DNA of 9,596 nt, taken from the NCBI GenBank assembly GCA_900321595.1, contig ONWP01000270.1:1-9596 (forward strand), written 5' to 3'. Of this stretch, positions 1-5,189 are shown piece after piece; within the stretch, counting starts at the first letter, position 1; every line of letters starts with the position of its first letter. This DNA is from an uncultured Eubacteriales bacterium. Its GTDB lineage: Bacteria > Bacillota > Clostridia > Oscillospirales > Acutalibacteraceae. Below the pieces are notes generated by a model. It was not told the origin of the DNA and did no database searches. It saw nothing but the letters and a program-made list of their open reading frames with translations. The position numbers were made by a program, and so were the translations under genes.

Positions 1-483
1 AACCTGATCTTCCGGGAGGAGGAGCGCGAAATGGTTCCTTTCTGCGAGGAGGAGAATATCGCCCTTACCCCCTACAGCGCTTTGGCCAGCGGCAGACTTG
101 CGCGCCTGCCGGATGAAAGCGACACCAAGCGCGCTAAGGAAGACGCCTACGCGAAATTCAAATATGACGCGACCGCGCGGCAGGACAGCGTGATCATCGC
201 CCGCACGGCGGAGATCGCAAAAAAGCGCGGCGTGACCATGACCGAGGTTGCGCTTGCGTGGCTGCTGACGAAGGTCGCCTCGCCCGTGGTCGGCGCTACA
301 AAGCCGCGCCAGATCGATGACGCGGCAAAGGCAACGGAACTGACGCTGACCGACGAAGAGCTCGCGTATCTTGAAGAACCGTACGTTCCCCACCCGCTCG
401 CGGGCGTGATGGCGCAGAACAAACCGTCCGCCGCAAAAGAAAAACACGTCTGGTCCACAGGGGATCAGAAAATCAACAGATAA
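1..483 (+). CDS. Aldo/keto reductase, C-terminal part (5' end outside window)
   Basis: The reading frame is open from base 1 to the TAA at 481-483, so the gene enters from the left and only about 160 C-terminal residues are present. Family features visible are the barrel segment with LTPYSALASGRL, the later ALAWLL helix, and the VVGATKPRQIDDA stretch, which in NADP(H)-dependent aldo/keto reductases contacts the cofactor phosphate. The family consensus continues with LTDEEL and YLEEPYVPHP, both present. The catalytic Tyr/Lys/His/Asp lie in the missing N-terminal half and cannot be checked. The family reduces aldehydes or ketones in the cytoplasm; the substrate cannot be read from this fragment. 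The stop is 12 bases before the flavodoxin start with no terminator between, so the two are probably cotranscribed. The ATG at 31 is internal, not a start. Confidence 0.93.
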   Translation, partial: NLIFREEEREMVPFCEEENIALTPYSALASGRLARLPDESDTKRAKEDAYAKFKYDATARQDSVIIARTAEIAKKRGVTMTEVALAWLLTKVASPVVGATKPRQIDDAAKATELTLTDEELAYLEEPYVPHPLAGVMAQNKPSAAKEKHVWSTGDQKINR

Positions 484-495
484 TCGGAGGTCATT

Positions 496-1161
496 ATGAA
501 AAGAGTATTACCCGTCCTGATCGCGATCATGATGCTTCTCGGCCTGGCGGCCTGCGGCGGCAGCGCGCCGTCGAACGCCGACACGCCGTCAGAAGCAACC
601 GGCAGCAGCAATTCCGCCAGAACAGACGCAGATACGACCGCCGCGCCGGACGCAGCGCAGAACGGCAATCAGACAGCCGCAGCCGGCGGCAAGGTACTGG
701 TCGTCGTCTTCTCCGCCACCGGCACAACGAAGGGCGTCGCCGAAAAGATCGCCGCGCTCGAAAACGCGGATCTCTACGAGATCAAGGCGGCGCAGGAATA
801 CACGAGCGACGATCTCAACTGGCACGATTCCGCCAGCCGGACCACCGTCGAGCAGAACGATAAAAGCGCCCGTCCCGGGATCGGGAGCGAAAGCGTATCG
901 CTTGCCGGATATGAGAAGATCTATATCGGCTATCCCATCTGGTGGGGCGAGGAACCGCGCATCATGGATACGTTTGTGGAAAGCTACAGCTTTGACGGTA
1001 TTACGATGATCCCCTTCTGCACGTCGTCGAGCAGCGGCATCGGCAGAAGCGGACAAAATCTGGCTGACCTCGCGAAGACAGGCAACTGGCTCGACGGACA
1101 GCGGTTCAGCGGCAGCGAATCGGAAGCCGAGCTTCAGGACTGGATCGACAGCCTGCAGTAA
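496..1161 (+). CDS. Lipoprotein flavodoxin (flavodoxin_4-like)
   Basis: This 221-residue protein starts at ATG 496, behind a GGAGG at 486-490. Residues 1-19 form a lipoprotein signal peptide with lipobox LAAC, so Cys20 should be lipidated and the protein anchored on the outer face of the membrane. Residues 21-65 are a Ser/Ala/Thr/Asp-rich linker. The flavodoxin domain runs from about 66 to 221. Its FMN phosphate loop is FSATGTTKGVA (72-82), the loop that covers the isoalloxazine ring is YPIWWGEEPRIMDTF (146-160), and a TSSSSGIGRSGQNL stretch (176-189) follows. Flavodoxins carry one or two electrons on FMN. This domain is usually cytoplasmic, but lipoprotein forms next to membrane proteins exist in Clostridia. 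It sits between an aldo/keto reductase and a DUF4405 membrane protein, 19 bases before the latter. Exchange of electrons with that protein is inferred. Confidence 0.93.
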   Translation: MKRVLPVLIAIMMLLGLAACGGSAPSNADTPSEATGSSNSARTDADTTAAPDAAQNGNQTAAAGGKVLVVVFSATGTTKGVAEKIAALENADLYEIKAAQEYTSDDLNWHDSASRTTVEQNDKSARPGIGSESVSLAGYEKIYIGYPIWWGEEPRIMDTFVESYSFDGITMIPFCTSSSSGIGRSGQNLADLAKTGNWLDGQRFSGSESEAELQDWIDSLQ

Positions 1162-1180
1162 AAAACGGGAGGGCGACTGC

Positions 1181-1864
1181 ATGCAAGCCGGCAAGACAAA
1201 TAAGATCAAAAAAGCGGTCGACGTGTGCATGACCGTCCTCCTGCTCTGCCTGATGGCGTACCAGGTCACCGGGGAAACGCTGCACGAATGGTTCGGGATC
1301 GGTATGACGGCGCTCCTGATCGCCCACCATATCCTGAATTACAGGTGGTACAAATCGCTGTTCAGGGGAAAATACAACGCGTACCGGATCGCTGCGGTCG
1401 CCGTCAATACGCTTCTGCTCGCCTCGATCGCGCTGACCGCGCTCTGCGGCATGGCGATGAGCGCCCACGCGACGCCGTTTTTGTACGGCTTTCTGCCCGT
1501 TTCCTTCGCCCGGCGGTTCCACCTCGCCATGTCGTACTGGTCTTTTATCCTGATGGGACTGCACCTGGGACTGCACATCCCTGCCATGACGGCGGGGCTC
1601 AAATGGAACCGCAAGGTCAAAACTGCGGTCAGCGCGTTTTTCGCCGTGATCGCCGTCGTCGGATTCTGGCGTTTTGTCAGGAACGGGATCCCGGATTACA
1701 TTTTCTTCCGCACGCCCTTCGCCTTCTTCGACTATGAAAAAAGCGCCTTTCTTGTCTTTGCCGAAAACCTTGCGGCCCTGATCGCGTTCACGTTCCTCGG
1801 CGCATGCGCCGCCACGCTGATCAAAGCGCGCGGGACGAAGCGCTGCGTCAACGGATCAGACTGA
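1181..1864 (+). CDS. DUF4405-type multi-pass membrane protein, possible heme b carrier
   Basis: The 227-residue product starts at ATG 1181 with GGAGG at 1168-1172. About six hydrophobic segments are visible, near residues 13-29, 38-53, 70-92, 113-133, 147-163 and 190-213. Histidines lie in or near them in the pattern seen in DUF4405 and cytochrome-b-like proteins: HEWFG (His35), HHILN (His49, His50), RRFHLAMSYW (His114) and GLHLGLH (His128, His132). These are candidate axial ligands for heme; heme binding is inferred. The gene is third in an operon after an aldo/keto reductase and a lipoprotein flavodoxin, so a role in passing electrons through the membrane to or from the flavodoxin is plausible. 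The last 17 bases overlap the 3' end of the convergent gene at 1848-2168, and no convincing terminator separates them. Confidence 0.85.
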   Translation: MQAGKTNKIKKAVDVCMTVLLLCLMAYQVTGETLHEWFGIGMTALLIAHHILNYRWYKSLFRGKYNAYRIAAVAVNTLLLASIALTALCGMAMSAHATPFLYGFLPVSFARRFHLAMSYWSFILMGLHLGLHIPAMTAGLKWNRKVKTAVSAFFAVIAVVGFWRFVRNGIPDYIFFRTPFAFFDYEKSAFLVFAENLAALIAFTFLGACAATLIKARGTKRCVNGSD

Positions 1865-2168
1865 CCAGCAGCCCGAACGAGGGCAGGAACCCCTGCAGGA
1901 ACGTCTTCGCGCCGGCCAGAAGCGCGCAGACAAGCAGAACGCCCGCGAACAGCGCGACGCCGAGCGACTTCGTCAGCACGACCTTTTTGAATCTGTACGA
2001 CACGTCCATCCGCTCATGCGTCTTGAAGTATTCCTCCTGAATATCCGGCGGATAGTTGTGCACGTTCGCCGCGCCGCCTTTTTTACCGCCGATCACCGGG
2101 ATCAGCACGATCGCCGTAAAGAGCGCGGCAAACGCCAGCGCCTCGATCAGAATGACCCGCCAGTTCAT
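1848..2168 (-). CDS. Small membrane protein, apparently C-terminally truncated
   Basis: I place the start at the ATG 2166-2168 (MNWRVILIEAL) because an AGGAGG lies 7 bases upstream and the 31 codons farther upstream have no family character. The product is 106 residues with two membrane segments, about 7-25 and 70-92, joined by a soluble stretch containing HNYPPDIQEEYFKTHER. I recognise the N-terminal segment, this YPxDIQExYFxTHER motif and the following AGAxTFLxGFLxSFGL motif from uncharacterised Firmicutes membrane proteins of roughly 160-170 residues. In those, SFGL is followed by an aspartate/tryptophan-rich segment and further helices. Here the frame ends just after SFGL with VSLIR and a stop, inside the 3' end of the convergent DUF4405 gene. 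Truncation by a deletion is therefore likely. The family length is from memory. Function unknown. Confidence 0.72.
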   Translation of the reverse strand: MNWRVILIEALAFAALFTAIVLIPVIGGKKGGAANVHNYPPDIQEEYFKTHERMDVSYRFKKVVLTKSLGVALFAGVLLVCALLAGAKTFLQGFLPSFGLLVSLIR

Positions 2169-2219
2169 AATAACGCCTCCTCTTTCTGTACGAACGGCGC
2201 CGGGACAGCGCTCAAGACG

Positions 2220-2266
2220 GTTGATGCGCAATCCGCTGCGGCAAGTCTGTGTTAGCATCAACTAAC
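2220..2266 (-). promoter_or_regulatory. Leader with two competing stem-loops
   Basis: This lies in the roughly 105-base leader between the promoter at 2281-2308 and the gene starting at 2168. Read on the minus strand, GTTAG and CTAAC (2251-2266) can form a short hairpin with a 6-base loop. GTTGATGC (2255-2262) can instead pair perfectly with GCATCAAC (2220-2227). The two pairings share bases and exclude each other. No recognisable riboswitch class or leader peptide was seen, so regulation by this structure is only a possibility. Confidence 0.25.
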
Positions 2267-2280
2267 CATCTTTCAATTTG

Positions 2281-2308
2281 ATTATACCGCGTCGCTTCCG
2301 AAATGCAA
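2281..2308 (-). promoter_or_regulatory. Sigma-70-type promoter for the small membrane protein gene
   Basis: On the minus strand a perfect TATAAT (2281-2286) is preceded, 16 bases upstream, by TTGCAT (2303-2308), which matches TTGACA at its first three positions. Transcription would begin near 2274, giving a leader of about 105 bases before the start at 2168. The exact -10 box in a non-coding AT-rich patch supports the call; the -35 box is weak. Confidence 0.5.
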
Positions 2309-2335
2309 GCTTTTTTTGTTTTGCCGCTGCGCAGA

Positions 2336-2368
2336 CAAAAAACAACCACCGGTTGAACCGATGGTTGC
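2336..2368 (-). terminator. Rho-independent terminator of the exported phosphatase gene
   Basis: On the minus strand a 10-bp stem, CAACCATCGG with CCGGTGGTTG (one G-U pair), closes a 5-base loop and is followed by six T. It starts about 20 bases after the phosphatase stop at 2387-2389. It separates that gene from the small membrane protein gene downstream, which has its own promoter just beyond. Confidence 0.85.
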
Positions 2369-2386
2369 GTTTCGCAGGATCTGTTT

Positions 2387-3385
2387 TCAGACATCCGGAT
2401 ACAGAAGCGTCACGATCCACATAAAGGGAGAGATGATGCTGTCAAGGGGCTCCACAATAAAGTTGCGGATCTTGCCCTTCGTGTTCTCGAAGAGGCCGCC
2501 GGGCAGACGCGCCGACATGTTGAACGGCTGCTTGATGCCAAGCGCGTAGAGCGTGATGGCGGCGATGTCGCGGTCGCGGGTGCTGCGGTCGAGCTGGCCG
2601 CCCGCGACGACTGTCTTGCCGACAGCGGCGATGGTCGTCGTCGATTCACGCATCGAGAATCTGCCGTGACCGCCGCGAATGGTATGACCGTGATCCGCGG
2701 TGACGATGAACAGGCCGTCTTCCATCAGGCCGTTGCGCTCGACAGCGTCGTAGATCCGGCCGATGTAGCCGTCAGCCCGCTCGATCGCGCTCTTATACTG
2801 CTCCGACTCGCTGCCGTAGCCGTGTCCGGCCGCGTCCACATCGTCCAACTGAACGAAGAAGATCGCGGGGGCGTTGCCGGCGTCGAAATAATCACAGATG
2901 GCCGTCGTCAGATCGGGGTCGCTGGCAACGTGTACCTTCGTCACATTGATATCTGTCTCGATCATGCCGAAATTGATGTTGTCCCAGTTGCAGAAAGAGG
3001 CAAGCTCGCAGTCCGGATACGCGCGGCGCGCATAGGTAAACACGGTCGGATACCGCGTATCGGAGGTACGCTGCTCCTCCCCGGAGTTGCCGTTGTGGAT
3101 CCAGTGCTTGTAATAGGATACGCCGGTGAGCATGGACGCCCAGTTGGGGCCGCTGTCTGAGGGAACCTCGGTGCGAACGTCGTATTTCACCGCGCCGTCC
3201 GCGAAGATCCGGTCAAAATTCGGCGTATTGTTCTCCTTGAAGAACCGGCCCGCGCCGTCGATGCCGATGATGAAAACATGCTTGTACGCGCCGAAGGACG
3301 ACTCGCCGGCAGGCGCGGCAAACGCGGTCGACGTAACGCCGAAGGCCATCACAAGGCACAGGATCACGCTGATGATTTTTTTCAT
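2387..3385 (-). CDS. Exported alkaline-phosphatase-superfamily phosphodiesterase/phosphatase
   Basis: The start is ATG 3383-3385 (MKKIISVILC), 7 bases after GGAGG at 3393-3397; an upstream in-frame ATG at 3406 would put the ribosome binding site inside the gene. The 332-residue product has a signal peptide of about 24 residues ending in STAFA|AP. The mature part shows the metal-site pattern of the type I phosphodiesterase/nucleotide pyrophosphatase branch. GIDGAG gives Asp43 and TPNFDRI follows (54-60). PSDSGPNWASMLTG (75-88) puts Ser78 where NPP enzymes have the Thr nucleophile. DDVDAAGHGYG gives Asp184 and His188, TADHGH gives Asp231 and His232, and GGHG gives His240. It should hydrolyse phosphate mono- or diesters outside the cell with two metals, probably zinc; the substrate is unknown. 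The last 20 residues are hydrophobic (FMWIVTLLYPDV) and could be a membrane contact. The gene is monocistronic, with its own promoter and terminator. Confidence 0.9.
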   Translation of the reverse strand: MKKIISVILCLVMAFGVTSTAFAAPAGESSFGAYKHVFIIGIDGAGRFFKENNTPNFDRIFADGAVKYDVRTEVPSDSGPNWASMLTGVSYYKHWIHNGNSGEEQRTSDTRYPTVFTYARRAYPDCELASFCNWDNINFGMIETDINVTKVHVASDPDLTTAICDYFDAGNAPAIFFVQLDDVDAAGHGYGSESEQYKSAIERADGYIGRIYDAVERNGLMEDGLFIVTADHGHTIRGGHGRFSMRESTTTIAAVGKTVVAGGQLDRSTRDRDIAAITLYALGIKQPFNMSARLPGGLFENTKGKIRNFIVEPLDSIISPFMWIVTLLYPDV

Positions 3386-3416
3386 ACCATTACCTCCGAA
3401 AACCATTGCTGAAGTT

Positions 3417-3425
3417 ATTTTACCA
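3417..3425 (-). promoter_or_regulatory. Extended -10 promoter of the phosphatase gene
   Basis: On the minus strand TGGTAAAAT fits an extended -10 box (TGn plus TAAAAT, five of six matches). Initiation near 3410 would give a leader of about 25 bases with the ribosome binding site at 3393-3397. No good -35 hexamer stands at 16-18 bases, which suits an extended -10 or activator-dependent promoter. The dyad at 3448-3481 would sit at about -38 to -71. Confidence 0.42.
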
Positions 3426-3447
3426 TAAAACGCACAAAAAGTATAGA

Positions 3448-3481
3448 GATATTCGAAACAACATGTAGTTTTTCGAATATC
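3448..3481. repeat. 11-bp perfect inverted repeat (candidate operator or hairpin)
   Basis: GATATTCGAAA at 3448-3458 is the exact reverse complement of 3471-3481, with a 12-base spacer. With one bulged base the stem gains three more pairs (AAC with GTT), leaving a 5-base loop. No T-run follows on either strand, so it is not a standard terminator. Its place just upstream of the phosphatase promoter suggests a regulator-binding site. Confidence 0.6.
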
Positions 3482-3529
3482 CGAAGAAGCATAAACGGAT
3501 CACGTTCGCCCGAGCCGGTTGCTTCTTCG
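3482..3529. repeat. 9-bp perfect inverted repeat abutting the previous dyad
   Basis: CGAAGAAGC at 3482-3490 is the exact reverse complement of 3521-3529, with a 30-base spacer that can add a few imperfect pairs (AAC with GTT near the stem). It begins at the base after the preceding dyad ends. I recognise no riboswitch or attachment-site family in it. Confidence 0.45.
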
Positions 3530-3589
3530 CCGGCGCCGTGAATCGTCCGTCAGCAAGCAAGAACAGAATTGCGGTACACTAAAATGATA

Positions 3590-3619
3590 ATGTACATTTT
3601 TGTGTACATGTGTTAAACT
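3590..3619 (+). promoter_or_regulatory. Promoter of the CMD/cupin gene with overlapping palindromic operator
   Basis: TGTACA (3591-3596, four matches to TTGACA) and TAAACT (3614-3619, four matches to TATAAT) are 17 bases apart, and TGT directly before the -10 makes it an extended -10 box. ATGTACA (3590-3596) and TGTACAT (3603-3609) form a perfect 7-bp inverted repeat with a 6-base spacer, covering the -35 box and part of the spacer. A dimeric regulator bound there would block or reshape the promoter. No regulator gene lies in the window. Initiation near 3626 would give a leader of about 120 bases. Confidence 0.45.
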
Positions 3620-3745
3620 ATAAGCGCCGTCTGATCCGGGAAACGCGTTCTTCCAGGTCCGGCAGCCGGCACACGGGACGCGGACGCGCTCCGCGCGCCT
3701 TAAACTAAAAAACAACCCGATATCACAGAGAGGAGTCAGAAAGAT

Positions 3746-4468
3746 ATGAAACAAACGGCAGGCAGAGACAATCTCGGCGATTTCGCACCGCAGTTCGCGG
3801 CGCTCAACGACGACGTTCTGTTCGGCGAAGTCTGGGCGCGGGAGGAGCAGCTTTCGCGCCGGGACAGAAGCATGATCACGATCGCGGCGCTTTTCTCCGC
3901 GGGTCTGTATCCCCAGCTCAAGGCGCATCTCATCATGGGCAAGGCGCACGGCGTCACGAAGGCAGAGTGCGTCGAGATCGTGACGCAGCTCGCCTTCTAC
4001 TGCGGCTGGCCGAAGGCCTGGAGCGCGTTTCCGCTGATCCGGGAGGTCTACGGCGATGACGACGCGTCGCCGAACCTTCTGTTCCCCATCGGCGAACCGA
4101 ATACGGCATACGCGCAGTATTTCGTCGGGCAGAGCTATCTCAAGCCGCTGACGACCGCGCAGATCCCGACCTTCAACGTCACGTTTGAACCCGGCTGCCG
4201 CAACAACTGGCACATCCACCACGCTGACAAAGGCGGCGGTCAGCTGCTGATCTGCGTCCATGGCCGCGGTTGGTATCAGGAGTGGGGCAAGTCGCCCAGA
4301 GCGCTCCGGCCGGGCGATGTGGTCAATATCCCGGCGAACGTAAAGCACTGGCACGGCGCGGCCGCGGATTCCTGGTTCCAGCACGTCGCGCAGGAGATCC
4401 CCGGCGAAAACGCAAACACCGAATGGTGCGAACCGGTCGACGACGAGACCTACGCGGCGCTGCAGTGA
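3746..4468 (+). CDS. Carboxymuconolactone decarboxylase-like/cupin fusion protein
   Basis: The start is ATG 3746, 10 bases after AGGAG at 3731-3735. The 240-residue protein has two parts. Residues 1-105 are a CMD/AhpD-type helical domain, with SRRDRSMITIAALFSAG (37-53), LKAHLIMGKAHGVTKAE (58-74) and LAFYCGWPKA (82-91). The AhpD CxxC pair is absent; Cys86 is the only cysteine in the usual active-site stretch. Residues 110-240 are a cupin barrel. Its putative metal site is NNWHIHH (His156, His158, His159) with Gln166 and the later VKHWHG (His201, His203). There is no signal peptide, so it is cytoplasmic. Two-domain proteins of this type accompany flavodoxins, aldo/keto reductases and short-chain dehydrogenases in many Firmicutes, but their substrate is not established. 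Here the gene is transcribed alone, with its own promoter and terminator, and the redox operon lies about 1.9 kb away. Confidence 0.9.
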   Translation: MKQTAGRDNLGDFAPQFAALNDDVLFGEVWAREEQLSRRDRSMITIAALFSAGLYPQLKAHLIMGKAHGVTKAECVEIVTQLAFYCGWPKAWSAFPLIREVYGDDDASPNLLFPIGEPNTAYAQYFVGQSYLKPLTTAQIPTFNVTFEPGCRNNWHIHHADKGGGQLLICVHGRGWYQEWGKSPRALRPGDVVNIPANVKHWHGAAADSWFQHVAQEIPGENANTEWCEPVDDETYAALQ

Positions 4469-4511
4469 TCCCGCGGCGCGATCGTCTTCAGCGCCTTGAC
4501 GACAAAAGAAC

Positions 4512-4547
4512 AACCTGCCGGGGACAAGTCTCCGACAGGTTATTTTT
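4512..4547 (+). terminator. Rho-independent terminator of the CMD/cupin gene, probably bidirectional
   Basis: AACCTGCCGGGGAC and GTCTCCGACAGGTT form a 14-bp stem with one mismatch and one G-U pair; the innermost pair opens to give a 4-base CAAG loop. ATTTTT follows on the plus strand. On the minus strand the same hairpin is followed by GTTCTTTT, and it begins 10 bases after the stop of the convergent gene at 4558, so it may serve both genes. Confidence 0.88.
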
Positions 4548-4557
4548 GATCTGTTGC

Positions 4558-5061
4558 TCAGCCGCGCATGGAATTGCTCACGCCCGCGAACATCTCAAAC
4601 ATCTGGATCAGAGCGCCGACGGCCTCGATGCCGGGCACGCGATCCTCATCGATATTCAGATCCGCCACAACCGAGCGTTCGTAGTTCTCATGGAACGGGC
4701 TTCCCTCTTCCGCGCCGCCAAGAGATTTGAACAGGCAGTACGCGATCATGTGCATGGTCAGCTCGCCGAGGATGTGCCGCTCGCTCATCAGCGCCAGATC
4801 CGAGTCGCCGTATTCAGCCTGCTGCCGCTCGTACAGAAGACGCGCGACCTTGATGCAGGTGGACAGCTTCAGGATCTCCGGCTCGCCTTCGATGGCAATG
4901 CGGATGTAGATCGTATCCCGTCCGTCGTCCAGCGTCACGGGGATCATTCTGGCGTCCGCCGCGATGTCCTCCGGCGTTCTGTCCGCCGCGAAAGCGCTCA
5001 TCACGCCGCAGAAGACCAGCGTCAGGCACAGGAGAATCGAAACGATTGCTTTCTTTTTCAC
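4558..5061 (-). CDS. Exported protein of unknown function (GTG start)
   Basis: I start the gene at GTG 5059-5061, 8 bases after GGAGG at 5070-5074. The 167-residue product has a clear signal peptide (KKK, hydrophobic core 6-22, cleavage near MSAFA|AD at residue 25). The mature protein of about 140 residues is acidic, with no membrane segment and no family I recognise. It reads as a short extended region (residues 40-66, TLDDGRDTIYIRIAIEGEP) followed by helices that include SERHILGELTMHMIAYCLF (93-111). His96 and His104 with Glu100 between them could in principle bind a metal, but this is speculative. Strong -35 and -10 boxes, a good ribosome binding site and the signal peptide make this strand the real one; the long plus-strand frame opposite has none of these. 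It is divergent from the exported hydrolase gene and shares a mirror-image leader with it, so the two may be co-regulated. Confidence 0.82.
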   Translation of the reverse strand: MKKKAIVSILLCLTLVFCGVMSAFAADRTPEDIAADARMIPVTLDDGRDTIYIRIAIEGEPEILKLSTCIKVARLLYERQQAEYGDSDLALMSERHILGELTMHMIAYCLFKSLGGAEEGSPFHENYERSVVADLNIDEDRVPGIEAVGALIQMFEMFAGVSNSMRG

Positions 5062-5105
5062 TGATATCGCCTCCGTTTAATTGCGAAACCGCATTCTATA
5101 CAAAA

Positions 5106-5134
5106 ATATTATCACTAAACACGCGATTTGTCAA
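5106..5134 (-). promoter_or_regulatory. Promoter of the exported unknown protein
   Basis: On the minus strand a perfect TTGACA (5129-5134) is followed after 17 bases by TAATAT (5106-5111), with TGA directly before it making an extended -10. Initiation near 5099 gives a leader of about 37 bases. The -35 box is only 5 bp from that of the divergent promoter. Confidence 0.75.
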
Positions 5135-5139
5135 CGATA

Positions 5140-5167
5140 TTGACAAGAAAAAGATAAGTAGTATAAT
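5140..5167 (+). promoter_or_regulatory. Consensus promoter of the exported hydrolase gene
   Basis: A perfect TTGACA (5140-5145) and a perfect TATAAT (5162-5167) stand 16 bases apart. Initiation near 5174 leaves a leader of about 16 bases ending at TTG 5190. This position rules out the in-frame ATG at 5046 as the start, because it lies upstream of the promoter and inside the divergent gene. Confidence 0.85.
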
Positions 5168-5189
5168 AAAAGAAACGGAGGCGATAACC

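Larger units (their letters stand above)
3386..3745. other. Divergent intergenic region between the phosphatase and CMD/cupin genes
   Basis: This 360-base stretch holds no convincing gene. From left to right it contains the phosphatase ribosome binding site (3393-3397) and extended -10 box (3417-3425), two abutting dyads (3448-3481 and 3482-3529), and a plus-strand promoter overlapping a palindrome (3590-3619). A roughly 120-base GC-rich leader follows, with a small hairpin at 3680-3694 (GCGGA, 5-base loop, TCCGC), then the AGGAG (3731-3735) of the CMD/cupin gene. The octamer TTAAACTA occurs twice, at 3613-3620 and 3700-3707. The only open frame is an 11-codon one at 3584-3616 without a ribosome binding site. 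Confidence 0.7.

Noticed and set aside
589..1269. Minus-strand frame opposite the flavodoxin
   Set aside because: Shadow frame without start signals, contradicted by the flavodoxin motifs.
2047..2084. Possible plus-strand terminator for the redox operon
   Set aside because: GGCGG/CCGCC followed by six T, but only a 5-bp stem with a 22-base loop and inside the convergent coding region; too weak to call.
2169..2261. 31-codon N-terminal extension of the small membrane protein
   Set aside because: The AGGAGG lies directly before ATG 2166-2168 and the extension falls in the untranslated leader.
3584..3616. 10-residue open frame over the CMD/cupin promoter
   Set aside because: No ribosome binding site, and it overlaps the predicted -35 and -10 boxes, so it would not be transcribed from that promoter.
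3500..4513. Long minus-strand open frame (337 codons) opposite the CMD/cupin gene
   Set aside because: Arg-rich shadow of a well-supported gene, with no ribosome binding site or recognisable domain; it also runs into the regulatory region and the terminator.
4270..5064. Plus-strand frame spanning the cupin end and the exported unknown gene
   Set aside because: It crosses a strong terminator and lacks domain features; the minus strand has a GTG start, ribosome binding site, promoter and signal peptide.
5046..5189. Upstream ATG extension of the hydrolase
   Set aside because: It begins inside the divergent gene and upstream of the consensus promoter; TTG 5190 has the ribosome binding site and a signal peptide directly after it.
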